DNA of 64,000 nucleotides from Bacteroidia bacterium (GTDB lineage: Bacteria; Bacteroidota; Bacteroidia; B-17B0; Aurantibacillaceae): assembly GCA_025362575.1 (NCBI GenBank), contig JANYIQ010000227.1, positions 1-64,000 on the forward strand, given 5' to 3'. A program made the translations under genes and the position numbers. Below, piece by piece: positions 16,903 through 24,943 of this stretch. The notes under the pieces were generated by a model. That model was not told the DNA's origin. It saw only the letters and a program-made list of their open reading frames with translations, and searched no databases. The stretch's first letter is position 1. The number at the start of each line of letters is the position of its first letter.

Positions 16903-19527
16903 ATGGAAAAACGATTTAAATTCAAAAGTCTTTCAGTTTATTCATCCGACGAATGGATGGCAAACTCAACCAAACGCTACCGCAGCGTATTTGATAAGGC
17001 AGAAACAACTTACATACGTTGTGAATTAGCCCTGTACAATAAATTATTTGATGAGGAAGACTGGCAAACCAAAGCCACCGTGCGCTGCGAAAAAGTCATT
17101 CCCGGTAACAACGAAAAGATCTGCGAACTCGAACTTGAATTAAAAGTAAGCAAAGAAGAAAATATTGCCTACATCCGGGATGGCTGGGGCAATGCTACTC
17201 CCGGCACTTTCTGGAAAAAAGGCACTTACAAATGGATGATCATCATTGAAGGAAATGTATTTGGTGAACAGCAGTTTCATGTTGAAGATGTTGGACTGGT
17301 AACGAACAATAACAATCCTTATTTTGCTATTGAACATATCAAATTATTTGCCGGCGATATTGATGGCTGGAATCAGCGTCACCGTAAATATTTAAAGACC
17401 TTTAATAAAAACACCACGCAATACGTATGGGCCGAAATAAAAATTAAAGCTACCACCAATACAGATTTCAATTACGAATTGTTTTTGAATTACATTGATG
17501 ATGCAGGACAGCTTAAAGCACATCAAAGCAAAGTTGGATATATTGACAGCAACAAAAGCAATTATACCTATACCCTTGATCTGGGCTGGGGGCACAACAA
17601 TGCGGGTTCCTGGAAAGATGATAAATACTCGCTGGAAGTTGTGTTCATGGATGTACTGATCGGCGCTGTAAGTTTTGAATGCAAGGATGTTGAAGAAGAG
17701 GGTACTCTTGAGATCATCACTTCCATTGAACAAACTTTAGTTTCGGGCACGCACAGCTCATCGGTGGCGAGCAATGCCACAGTTGCACCCGATAAAACCC
17801 TTGAAGAATTAATAAGCGAAGTACAGGCTTTAATTGGTTTGGAAAATGTAAAGAAAAGTCTGAACGAAAATATTACCTATTTAAAATTCAATCAGCTTAG
17901 AAAAGACAAAGGCTTTGATGATAATTCAAAAATATCATTGCACTCTGTTTTCACGGGAAATCCCGGTACCGGAAAAACAACCATCGTAAATATGCTTGGC
18001 AAAATTTACAATAAAATGGGCTTGTTATCCAAAGGCCATGTTATGGAAGTTGATCGTGCTGCTCTAGTTGGTGAGTTCATTGGTCAAACTGCCCCTAAAG
18101 TAAAAAAGGCAATTGAAGATGCACGTGGCGGAATTTTATTCATTGATGAAGCCTACTCGTTATCAAGAGCCGGAGATGACAGCAAGGATTTTGGAAAAGA
18201 AGTAATTGAGATCCTGTTGAAAGAGATGAGTGATGGTTCGGGAGACATTGCCATTATAGTTGCAGGATATCCGAAAGAAATGAATGGCTTTTTAGAAAGC
18301 AATCCCGGATTGAAATCGCGCTTCTCGGAATATTTTCAGTTCGATGATTATTTGCCTGAAGAACTACATCAGATCGCAGTGTACACCGCTGCAAACAAAC
18401 AGGTAACAATTACTGCCGATGCTGATGCATATTTAAAAGAACAGTTAACAGAAGCGTATCGCAAACGTGATAAATCTTTTGGTAATGCCCGCTTTGTAAA
18501 TGCTATTATTGAAGAGGCTAAACAAAACATGGGTGTTCGCATTATGAAAGCCGGCAATCTCGATAGTCTAACGAAAGAAGATCTGTCAATTATAACACTA
18601 AGCGATCTGAAACAGGTGTTTGTTGGAAGTGAAAAGAAAAAACTGAACCTCAACATTAACGATAAGGATCTGCAATTAGCCATGGCCGAACTAAATGAAT
18701 TGATTGGCATGGATAATATTAAGCAGGAGTTAAACGAACTGGTAAAACTGATCCGTTTCTATAATGAGATCGGCAAAGATGTAGTTAATAAATTTTCACT
18801 GCACTCTGTATTTACAGGAAATCCGGGTACCGGAAAAACCACTTTGGCCCGCATTATTGCAAAGGTTTACAAAGCATTGGGTTTGTTGGAGCGTGGGCAT
18901 GTTGTGGAAGTAGACCGTGAAGGATTAATTGCAGGATACGTTGGGCAAACTGCCATTAAAACCCAGGAAAAAATTGAAGGTGCAATGGGCGGTATCTTAT
19001 TCATTGATGAAGCTTATGCTTTGGCAGAGGGTGGCGGACAAAATGATTTTGGTAAAGAAGCCATTGAAGTTATTTTAAAGCGCATGGAAGACAAGCGCGG
19101 GCAATTCGGTGTTATTGTTGCAGGCTATCCTGATAACATGAATCATTTCATTGAAATGAATCCCGGATTGAAATCACGCTTTGATAAAACTTATAATTTC
19201 TATGATTATAACGCGGATCAGTTAATGTTGATTGCCGAAAATTTATTTAAGAAAGAAAGTTTAAGTATGTCGGCTGAGGCGAAAGAACATTTGAATAAAT
19301 ATTTCGTTACGCTTCATGAGAAACGCGACAAGTTCTTTGGCAATGCCAGAACAGTGCGACAAACAGTTGGTGAGGTGATCATGAAACAAAATCTGAGGCT
19401 TGCTTCGATGGCTCCTGCGGAAAGGGATCCAGAGACCATTAATGCACTCACTTTTGAAGACGTGAAACATTTACACGCAGATGCCCCGGCTAATAAATCA
19501 GGCTTAGGGTTCAGATTTGGAGCTTAA
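16903..19527 (+). CDS. Tandem AAA+ ATPase (SpoVK/CbbX class) with duplicated N-terminal module
   Basis: The protein is 874 residues. Residues 1 to about 125 and about 130-265 look like two copies of one beta-rich module: both begin with a phi-phi-S/A-x-D pattern (LSVYSSDEWMAN versus IKLFAGDIDGWNQ), and both end in a G-W-G...G-x-W stretch. Two AAA+ domains of the SpoVK/CbbX clade follow. Each has Walker A GNPGTGKTT (352-360 and 639-647), Walker B GGILFIDEAY and the NPGLKSRF arginine-finger region. The family remodels proteins as hexamers. The N-terminal pair is presumably the substrate or targeting part. No partner gene stands beside it. A 156-nt upstream gap suggests its own promoter. Confidence 0.85.
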   Translation: MEKRFKFKSLSVYSSDEWMANSTKRYRSVFDKAETTYIRCELALYNKLFDEEDWQTKATVRCEKVIPGNNEKICELELELKVSKEENIAYIRDGWGNATPGTFWKKGTYKWMIIIEGNVFGEQQFHVEDVGLVTNNNNPYFAIEHIKLFAGDIDGWNQRHRKYLKTFNKNTTQYVWAEIKIKATTNTDFNYELFLNYIDDAGQLKAHQSKVGYIDSNKSNYTYTLDLGWGHNNAGSWKDDKYSLEVVFMDVLIGAVSFECKDVEEEGTLEIITSIEQTLVSGTHSSSVASNATVAPDKTLEELISEVQALIGLENVKKSLNENITYLKFNQLRKDKGFDDNSKISLHSVFTGNPGTGKTTIVNMLGKIYNKMGLLSKGHVMEVDRAALVGEFIGQTAPKVKKAIEDARGGILFIDEAYSLSRAGDDSKDFGKEVIEILLKEMSDGSGDIAIIVAGYPKEMNGFLESNPGLKSRFSEYFQFDDYLPEELHQIAVYTAANKQVTITADADAYLKEQLTEAYRKRDKSFGNARFVNAIIEEAKQNMGVRIMKAGNLDSLTKEDLSIITLSDLKQVFVGSEKKKLNLNINDKDLQLAMAELNELIGMDNIKQELNELVKLIRFYNEIGKDVVNKFSLHSVFTGNPGTGKTTLARIIAKVYKALGLLERGHVVEVDREGLIAGYVGQTAIKTQEKIEGAMGGILFIDEAYALAEGGGQNDFGKEAIEVILKRMEDKRGQFGVIVAGYPDNMNHFIEMNPGLKSRFDKTYNFYDYNADQLMLIAENLFKKESLSMSAEAKEHLNKYFVTLHEKRDKFFGNARTVRQTVGEVIMKQNLRLASMAPAERDPETINALTFEDVKHLHADAPANKSGLGFRFGA

Positions 19528-19536
19528 AGAAAATTT

Positions 19537-19560
19537 GTCATCGTGAGCTTGCCGAACGAC
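19537..19560. repeat. Short extragenic repeat, family A
   Basis: The sequence GTCATCGTGAGCTTGCCGAA matches the pattern of the other copies near 28713, 58119 and 58697 (GTCATCCTGAGC...CGAAGGA). It lies in the 32-nt convergent gap between the AAA+ gene and the DUF4412-type gene and touches the latter's stop codon. Confidence 0.65.
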
Positions 19561-20240
19561 TATTTTCCCTGACCGCCGCCGCCCGGAGGAGTTTTCATTT
19601 CAGTATATCCTTCTGTTGATAACGCGAATTTTGAATCCGGCACTTTGTCAAGAACAATTTCTTTTGCTACCATTTTCACTTTCATGGGGCCTTGCGCCAT
19701 ACTATATTCCATTAGCATTCCTTTTATTTCGCTGTATGGATCTCCGCCTCGGGCTTTTCCACCGCCACCTGTAACGTAAGGAAGTTTTTCGGTGTACCAT
19801 ACATCACTCTTTACTTCTCCATCTTTTGCAGAGCTAGTTGTTACAATTGCTTTTTTACATTCGTAACCGGCAATGGTTTTTGTTTCGCTGGTATATTCTA
19901 TTTTTGGATCAGATACTTTATCTTTTGCTTTTCTTTCAGCAGCTTTTTTCTCTAACTCTTCTTTGGTCATTTTCATGTACTGCTTGTTACCCATCTGATC
20001 CATCACCATTAAAAAACCATTTTCATCCGATAAGCTTTTAGAATTAAACATCATTGAAGTGGTTTCACTGAATACTTTTTTGTCCTTAAAGAACATTTTC
20101 ATTTCCATGTCACCCATCATGGCTGCCTGTTCGGCCGGCAAGCCTTCAAAGGTCATTACATAAGTTGCTGCTCCTTCTTTAACCTGAGCATTTGAAATGC
20201 TTGCCAACATAATGGCAACTGCTGTGATTAATTTTTTCAT
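19560..20240 (-). CDS. DUF4412/GLPGLI-type exported protein, copy 1
   Basis: This 226-residue protein has a standard signal peptide (MKKLITAVAIMLASISNAQ), so it is periplasmic or outer-membrane associated. A mature beta-rich domain carries IAGYECKKAIV, the conserved core seen in GLPGLI/DUF4412 proteins, followed by the WYTEKLPY and IKGMLMEY segments. The C-terminus is Gly/Pro-rich. The function is unknown; the fold class suggests a lipid- or ligand-holding barrel. Two related genes lie directly upstream on the same strand (20331-21020 and 21138-21824), so this is a tandem paralogue group. Confidence 0.78.
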   Translation of the reverse strand: MKKLITAVAIMLASISNAQVKEGAATYVMTFEGLPAEQAAMMGDMEMKMFFKDKKVFSETTSMMFNSKSLSDENGFLMVMDQMGNKQYMKMTKEELEKKAAERKAKDKVSDPKIEYTSETKTIAGYECKKAIVTTSSAKDGEVKSDVWYTEKLPYVTGGGGKARGGDPYSEIKGMLMEYSMAQGPMKVKMVAKEIVLDKVPDSKFALSTEGYTEMKTPPGGGGQGK

Positions 20241-20330
20241 CTGATTAGTTTTAATTATGTCTATTCAATTGTTATGCCAAATTACATTATTTACATTGTT
20301 AAAATATGTAAAAGCGATGGGCGGTTATTT

Positions 20331-21020
20331 TTATTGAAGACTGTCGAAATACTTTTTCATGTCGGCCCTGCTCACCATTTTAAAATAAGAAGGTATATCA
20401 AAGGTGTTGTCGGCGATCTCAACATCATTTACAGCTTTCGCGGTAAACTCAAGTTCGAGGCCCATTTTTTGAACGCGGTACTGCATCAGCATTCCTTTTA
20501 CGGCACTGTAAGGACTCATTAAATTGACATTTTCAGCACCAATGTCTTTTGTATAATACGCTTCGAAAACTGTTTTTGGGGCATCAACCATTGTCACTTT
20601 TAATTTATGACACTTATATCCCGCGATCACTTTTGTTTCCTTGGTTTCTTCGATGGTAAGTTTATATGCTGCGTTCTCTTCATTAATATCTTTTTCGTTT
20701 TCTACACAAGCTTGCTTAAGATCTAAAAACTTAACCATTTGCGTTAGCGTTTTTTTATCAGGGTCGCCAACAAACATGGTATTGAACATTCCCATAATGC
20801 TCATTTCGAGAATGAATTTGTCTTTTTTAAATTTAAGTACTGCGGCAGAAGGAGCAAAACCTGCAAGCGCATGATTAGGATTAACCGGTTTTAGCTCGTA
20901 TTCAATTGTACCTTCACTAATAGCTTTGCCCGTGCTCGAATTACAAAACGAAAACACAAATGCAAATAGGATTACTATTACACCACTTAATATTTTCAAT
21001 ATTAGAGGTTTAGTGGACAA
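20331..21020 (-). CDS. DUF4412-type lipoprotein, copy 2
   Basis: The protein is 229 residues, started by TTG. A hydrophobic segment ends in FSFC, a plausible lipobox, so the mature protein is probably an outer-membrane lipoprotein. It shares with copies 1 and 3 the IAGYKCHKLKV core, a YYTKDIG segment and VKGMLMQY. It is much closer to copy 3: both end with a MKKYF/MKKFF helix and both have the KFKKDKFILEMS-type strand. No function is known. Confidence 0.76.
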   Translation of the reverse strand: MSTKPLILKILSGVIVILFAFVFSFCNSSTGKAISEGTIEYELKPVNPNHALAGFAPSAAVLKFKKDKFILEMSIMGMFNTMFVGDPDKKTLTQMVKFLDLKQACVENEKDINEENAAYKLTIEETKETKVIAGYKCHKLKVTMVDAPKTVFEAYYTKDIGAENVNLMSPYSAVKGMLMQYRVQKMGLELEFTAKAVNDVEIADNTFDIPSYFKMVSRADMKKYFDSLQ

Positions 21021-21137
21021 AATAATTTTAAATCAAAAGCCCTAAAATAGAAAATATAAGCCACAAAGCCAATAAAATAAGATATAATTAGGGACTGGTC
21101 TTATTTTGAGATGAATTTAGGATAAAACACAAAATTT

Positions 21138-21824
21138 CTATCTCAGATCTTCAAAGAATTTTTTCATCTCGTCTGGAGATATTGTTTTAAAAGAAGCGGG
21201 TACAGTAAAGGTTTTATCTTCAATTTCTGCCTTTTTTACACTTTTGGCCACAAATTCGAGCTCCAAACCCATTTTTTTGAGGCGATATTGCATCAGCATA
21301 CCCTTTACACTTTTGTATGGCCCCAGTTCGTTAACATTCTCAACTTCCATTTCTTTGGTATAATAAGCATCGAAGGTCACTCCCGGCTCATCCACAAGAC
21401 TAACTATTATTTTTTCACAGTTATAACCGGCGATCATTTTTGTTTCTTTAGTTTCAGAAATATTTAATTTGTATGACGCATTTTCATTTTCTATGTCCTT
21501 TCCTTCTTCAGTACAGGTTTGTTTCATGTCCATAAACTTAACAGCTTGTATCAGTTTTTTTGCCGGCACATCACAAATAAAAATAGTGTAGAACATTCCC
21601 ATTACACTCATTTCCATGAAAAATTTATCTTTCTTGAACTTTAGTGTTGCTGAGGAAGGCGCCAGATCTGCAAGCGGGTTTGTAGCGTCTATCACTCTGG
21701 TTTCGTATTCGATGATCCCTTCATCAACGATCTTATCATTATTAGTTTTACAAAACGTAAAACAAATGCCTGATAGAATAATTGCTAAACAAATCGAGAT
21801 CTTTATGAAGTGGCTTTTGTTCAA
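21138..21824 (-). CDS. DUF4412-type lipoprotein, copy 3
   Basis: This is a close paralogue of the gene just downstream, with the same order of blocks: EGIIEYE, LKFKKDKFFMEMS, IAGYNCEKIIV, YYTKEME, VKGMLMQYR, MKKFFEDL. I prefer the TTG at 21824, which gives a compact signal peptide ending in FTFC (lipobox). The longer frame from 21860 would add 12 residues. A block reading TATTTTAGG on the minus strand lies at comparable positions upstream of both copy 2 and copy 3, so the promoter was probably duplicated with the gene. That supports the shorter start. Confidence 0.74.
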   Translation of the reverse strand: MNKSHFIKISICLAIILSGICFTFCKTNNDKIVDEGIIEYETRVIDATNPLADLAPSSATLKFKKDKFFMEMSVMGMFYTIFICDVPAKKLIQAVKFMDMKQTCTEEGKDIENENASYKLNISETKETKMIAGYNCEKIIVSLVDEPGVTFDAYYTKEMEVENVNELGPYKSVKGMLMQYRLKKMGLELEFVAKSVKKAEIEDKTFTVPASFKTISPDEMKKFFEDLR

Positions 21825-21884
21825 TTTTTGAAATAAAAGCCTAAAATAAAAAAATATCAATCAAATTTCTCATAAATAAAAAGA

Positions 21885-21915
21885 TAAATAAAAAGGGCAG
21901 CCTTATGGACTGCCC
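21885..21915 (-). terminator. Rho-independent terminator of the 118-residue lipoprotein gene
   Basis: On the minus strand GGGCAG and CTGCCC pair with two further G-C pairs (one bulged T) around an ATAA loop, followed at once by TTTTTATTTA. It lies 25 nt past the stop codon at 21940. Confidence 0.8.
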
Positions 21916-21939
21916 TCAAACGAAATAGGTTTTACGTAT

Positions 21940-22296
21940 CTATCGGATTGTAACCGTTTTATCTATGGTTTTTCCTTCCTCAAGCTTAATAATGCTTGCG
22001 GTTGTAAAGGTACCTAAACTTGCTTTTATATCATAAATGGCAGGGAGTTTGAAAGTGAATTTAACCTGACCATCTGAACCGGTAATGGCATTTGCTTTTA
22101 GATCAGCCGTTACTGTTCCACCTGTAGTTGTTTTTACGTTTGCAAACAAACGCACATCCACCCCACCCTTAGGGGAACCTAAAGTATCTACACAGTGAAC
22201 AACGGCAATACAATCAGTCTTTTTTTGACAAGAGGTGTTGGTTAAAAACAGTAAACCAAATGCCCCAATTGCAGAAATAATAAGTTTTAGTTTCAT
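21940..22296 (-). CDS. Small lipoprotein with Ig/carboxypeptidase-regulatory-like fold, copy 1
   Basis: This 118-residue protein has a lipoprotein signal peptide with the lipidated Cys in LTNTSCQKK. The mature part is almost all beta strand: a GVDVRLFANV strand, a TADLKANAITGSDG turn and a FTFKLPAIYDIKAS strand. This resembles single-domain transthyretin-like or Ig-like modules. It is a paralogue of the gene at 22429-22773, with which it shares long identical blocks. It has its own terminator and probably its own promoter. Molecular role unknown. Confidence 0.74.
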   Translation of the reverse strand: MKLKLIISAIGAFGLLFLTNTSCQKKTDCIAVVHCVDTLGSPKGGVDVRLFANVKTTTGGTVTADLKANAITGSDGQVKFTFKLPAIYDIKASLGTFTTASIIKLEEGKTIDKTVTIR

Positions 22297-22331
22297 TTTT
22301 CAATAATTTAAAAAGAGTGCGTATTGTTAAG

Positions 22332-22366
22332 CAAATATAGTAAAAAATAATAAAATATAAAACCAA
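22332..22366 (-). promoter_or_regulatory. Candidate promoter for the 118-residue lipoprotein
   Basis: On the minus strand TATATTTG (22332-22339) matches TAnnTTTG, with a TTG at 22364-22366. The spacer is 24 nt, a little long. The predicted leader is about 30 nt. It overlaps the terminator arm of the upstream gene. Confidence 0.4.
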
Positions 22367-22404
22367 AAGGGCCTAATATATGTAAAATTAGACCCCTTTG
22401 GTTT
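22360..22404 (-). terminator. Long-stem terminator of the 114-residue lipoprotein gene
   Basis: Two 18-nt arms (22360-22377 and 22387-22404) are inverted copies with two mismatches around a 9-nt loop. On the minus strand the second arm runs into a T-rich tail. It lies 24 nt past the stop at 22429. Confidence 0.72.
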
Positions 22405-22428
22405 ATTAAAAATCAATCGAATGCCTTG

Positions 22429-22773
22429 CTATTGCTTGATTTCGAGGTTTTTGTTCACCTTTTTACCTTCTTCAAGTTTAATGATGCCTGTAGTGGTGTA
22501 GGTGCCCGAAATTGCTTTAATGTCATATATCGCAGGCAGCTTAAAGTTAAAGAATACCCTTCCGGTTTCGTCGGTTATGCCATTGGCTTTGAGATCGGCT
22601 GTAACTGTGCCGTTTTCCTGAGTTTTAACATTCGCAAATAAGCGAACATCAACGCCTTGTAAGGGCAAACCATTTTCATCATTAATTGTAACCGAAGCTT
22701 GGCAATCGGTTTTTTTCTGGCATGCCGAAAACATGATCAGTGCCAGGGCGGATATTAAAAGTTTTGTTTTCAT
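22429..22773 (-). CDS. Small lipoprotein with Ig/carboxypeptidase-regulatory-like fold, copy 2
   Basis: The protein is 114 residues with a lipobox MFSACQKK and the same beta-rich body as its neighbour: GVDVRLFANVKT, TVTADLKANGI, FKLPAIYDIKA and IKLEEGKK are near-identical. The main differences are in the first mature strands (VTINDENGLPLQ). Each copy is separately terminated, so they are tandem duplicates that can be expressed independently. No enzyme motif is present. A surface or periplasmic structural or binding role is a guess. Confidence 0.74.
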   Translation of the reverse strand: MKTKLLISALALIMFSACQKKTDCQASVTINDENGLPLQGVDVRLFANVKTQENGTVTADLKANGITDETGRVFFNFKLPAIYDIKAISGTYTTTGIIKLEEGKKVNKNLEIKQ

Positions 22774-23005
22774 ATGTTTTAAATTTCTGTCTTTGGGATC
22801 ATCATTTAGAACTGGTTTTAAAGGAATGATGATGATCTCATAGTTTCAATGTTTATATATTAAATTTAACGAAAATAAAGATCAAAAGTTCCTTATTTCA
22901 CGAGGTATACAAGGCCCTTCAATAGTTTTTAAAGGGGTTTTGCCCACTGATGCCCTTCAGGTCCGTTTTTTGACCTCTATTAAAAAATAATACGATATTA
23001 GTATC

Positions 23006-23851
23006 ATGAAAATAACCCTTCTTCGTACCTTAATAATAATGGGGCTTTTGGGGCTTTTTAGCTGCAATTTAATCGCTCAAACTTATGGTAAGGAAACTAT
23101 TTTAATTAGTACTCCTTATGGAAATATGAAACTAAAACTGTTCAACGAAACACCTTTGCACAGTAATAATTTTTTGAAGCTTGTGAAACAAGGATTTTAC
23201 GATAGTTTATTATTTCATCGCGTTATCAATAACTTTATGATCCAGGGTGGAGACCCTGACAGCAAGCGTTGCAACGATACAGCTGTTCTGGGTAATGGTG
23301 ATGTAGGGTATTGGATCCCGGCTGAATTTAATCCTAAAATTTATCATAAAAAAGGCATGTTAGCCGCTGCACGTGAAGGCGACGATGTTAATCCCGCCAA
23401 AGAATCATCAGGCTCGCAATTTTATATTGTAATGGGAAAAACTTACGATTCAATTGCCCTTAAAAAGGCTGAGATCCGCGTAAATAAAGCGGTAGTGAAT
23501 AAAATAAATTATAACGTAGGCTTTGGTGGGAAGAGTCCAGAACTCAAAAAATACTATATGCGACTTTATTCTCAGGGCAAAAACGACAGCATAAACTATT
23601 TAGTTCGTCAGTTAACCGACCCTATTTCAATTGCCGAATACAATAAAACTCCACACTATACCTACAGCCCCGAACAAAAGAAAACCTATGCTACACTCGG
23701 CGGCACACCGCATCTGGATAATAATTATACCATTTTTGGAGAAATTATTGAAGGCCTTGAAGTGATCGATAAAATTGCTGCTGCTAAAACAGATAAGAAC
23801 GACAGGCCAAAGGAAAATATCAGGATGAAAATTACCGTGATTACGAATTAG
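23006..23851 (+). CDS. Cyclophilin-type peptidyl-prolyl isomerase, exported
   Basis: The protein is 281 residues. A signal peptide with a cysteine in GLFSCNLIAQ suggests export and perhaps lipidation. The cyclophilin domain shows the expected order: GNMKLKLFNETPLHSNNFLK, FHRVINNFMIQGGDP (catalytic Arg, Phe and Gln region), SGSQFYIV and NYTIFGEIIEG. An insertion of about 70 residues sits between the SQFYIV strand and the final YTIFG block, as in many Bacteroidota cyclophilins. It would speed prolyl isomerisation of secreted proteins in the periplasm. It stands alone, with an ATG start about 230 nt from the divergent lipoprotein gene. Confidence 0.9.
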   Translation: MKITLLRTLIIMGLLGLFSCNLIAQTYGKETILISTPYGNMKLKLFNETPLHSNNFLKLVKQGFYDSLLFHRVINNFMIQGGDPDSKRCNDTAVLGNGDVGYWIPAEFNPKIYHKKGMLAAAREGDDVNPAKESSGSQFYIVMGKTYDSIALKKAEIRVNKAVVNKINYNVGFGGKSPELKKYYMRLYSQGKNDSINYLVRQLTDPISIAEYNKTPHYTYSPEQKKTYATLGGTPHLDNNYTIFGEIIEGLEVIDKIAAAKTDKNDRPKENIRMKITVITN

Positions 23852-23879
23852 TACGAACATACGAATGTTTGCCTCCGCA

Positions 23880-23909
23880 TGATGAAGCGTGCGAAGCTCT
23901 GCTTCATCA
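23880..23909. terminator. Convergent hairpin between cyclophilin and methyltransferase genes
   Basis: TGATGAAGC and GCTTCATCA form a perfect 9-bp stem around a 12-nt loop. It lies in the convergent junction and overlaps the stop of the minus-strand gene. No strong T-run follows on either strand. Confidence 0.42.
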
Positions 23910-24812
23910 CTTCTCCAGTTTCCCGAAAACACCAAGCGGCAGCTTCACTCCGCTTTTTGCATTCAGATACAATTCACCAATACTCAAACGTGATTTGTTT
24001 TTATTAGCATAAGGTTTTAATAAATTCTCGGGTACTAAAGCCGAAAACCCTAATGAATATGCGTTCAAGATCAATAAATGTTTTTCAGGTTCTAAAATTT
24101 CCAGAACGCTTTGTATCATTTCTGTAATATTCTCTTCCAGTTTCCATTTTTCGCCGTTGGGGCCATGACCATAAGAAGGCGGGTCTAAAATTATTCCTTG
24201 ATATTTATTGCCACGACGAATTTCTTTTTTCACAAATTTCAAAGCGTCGTCAATCATCCAACGAATGTTATCGAGATTTGATTTCTGCATATTCTCGTTG
24301 GCCCAATTCACCACCTGCTTAATGCTATCAACATGGGTTACATCTGCCCCTGCGGCCTTTGCAGCAAGACTTGCGCCACCTGTGTATGCAAATAAGTTTA
24401 AAAATTTTGGTTTGTTCAATGGCGATAGAAAATCATAGATCACATCCCAGTTAACCGCCTGCTCCGGAAAAACACCAACATGTTTAAAGGCTGTTAATCC
24501 TAATCGAAATACAAGGTCTTTTTTTACTTCTGACTTTCCACCTTTTACCTCGTACCTAATTTCCCATTGATCAGGCATTGCCTTTAATTTTTTCCAATCG
24601 CCGTTTGAACTTGATCTGGGTATGAATTTTACATGTGCCAATTTTTCCCAATCAGCATTTGAATTTACTTTCGGCCAAACCGCCTGTGGTTCGGGCCTAA
24701 TGGTAATGTATTTGCCAAAACGTTCGAGTTTTTCAAAATCTCCGCAATCTATCAATTCGTAGTCTTTCCAGTTATTAGGGCTTAGCAATTCCATTTCAAA
24801 TGTATTATTCAC
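23907..24812 (-). CDS. RlmI-like class I SAM-dependent rRNA methyltransferase
   Basis: This 301-residue protein has an N-terminal half with short beta segments, then a Rossmann methyltransferase domain. It has motif I in LNLFAYTGGASLAA, an acidic strand-2 end in THVDSIK, and motif IV in ILDPPSYGHG. The DPPSYG form is typical of the RlmI/RlmK group that methylates cytosine or guanine in 23S rRNA. The PUA domain found in E. coli RlmI is not evident, so the exact target is uncertain. It is transcribed toward the cyclophilin gene and is divergent from the MFS carrier. Confidence 0.85.
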   Translation of the reverse strand: MNNTFEMELLSPNNWKDYELIDCGDFEKLERFGKYITIRPEPQAVWPKVNSNADWEKLAHVKFIPRSSSNGDWKKLKAMPDQWEIRYEVKGGKSEVKKDLVFRLGLTAFKHVGVFPEQAVNWDVIYDFLSPLNKPKFLNLFAYTGGASLAAKAAGADVTHVDSIKQVVNWANENMQKSNLDNIRWMIDDALKFVKKEIRRGNKYQGIILDPPSYGHGPNGEKWKLEENITEMIQSVLEILEPEKHLLILNAYSLGFSALVPENLLKPYANKNKSRLSIGELYLNAKSGVKLPLGVFGKLEK

Positions 24813-24943
24813 TAAAATTAAGTTTTATAAGCATTAGTTTCGCTTTAAAAACAACAAAATATCTTATTTACAATGTTAAAAACTTAATCATTACCTAAAC
24901 CAATCTAAAAGATCAAACAAATACATTAGAGTAAATTTTAATT

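Noticed and set aside
16903-19527. The AAA+ protein as CbbX, the rubisco activase
   Set aside because: No rubisco or Calvin-cycle gene is near, the protein has two AAA domains, and the N-terminal modules are unlike CbbX.
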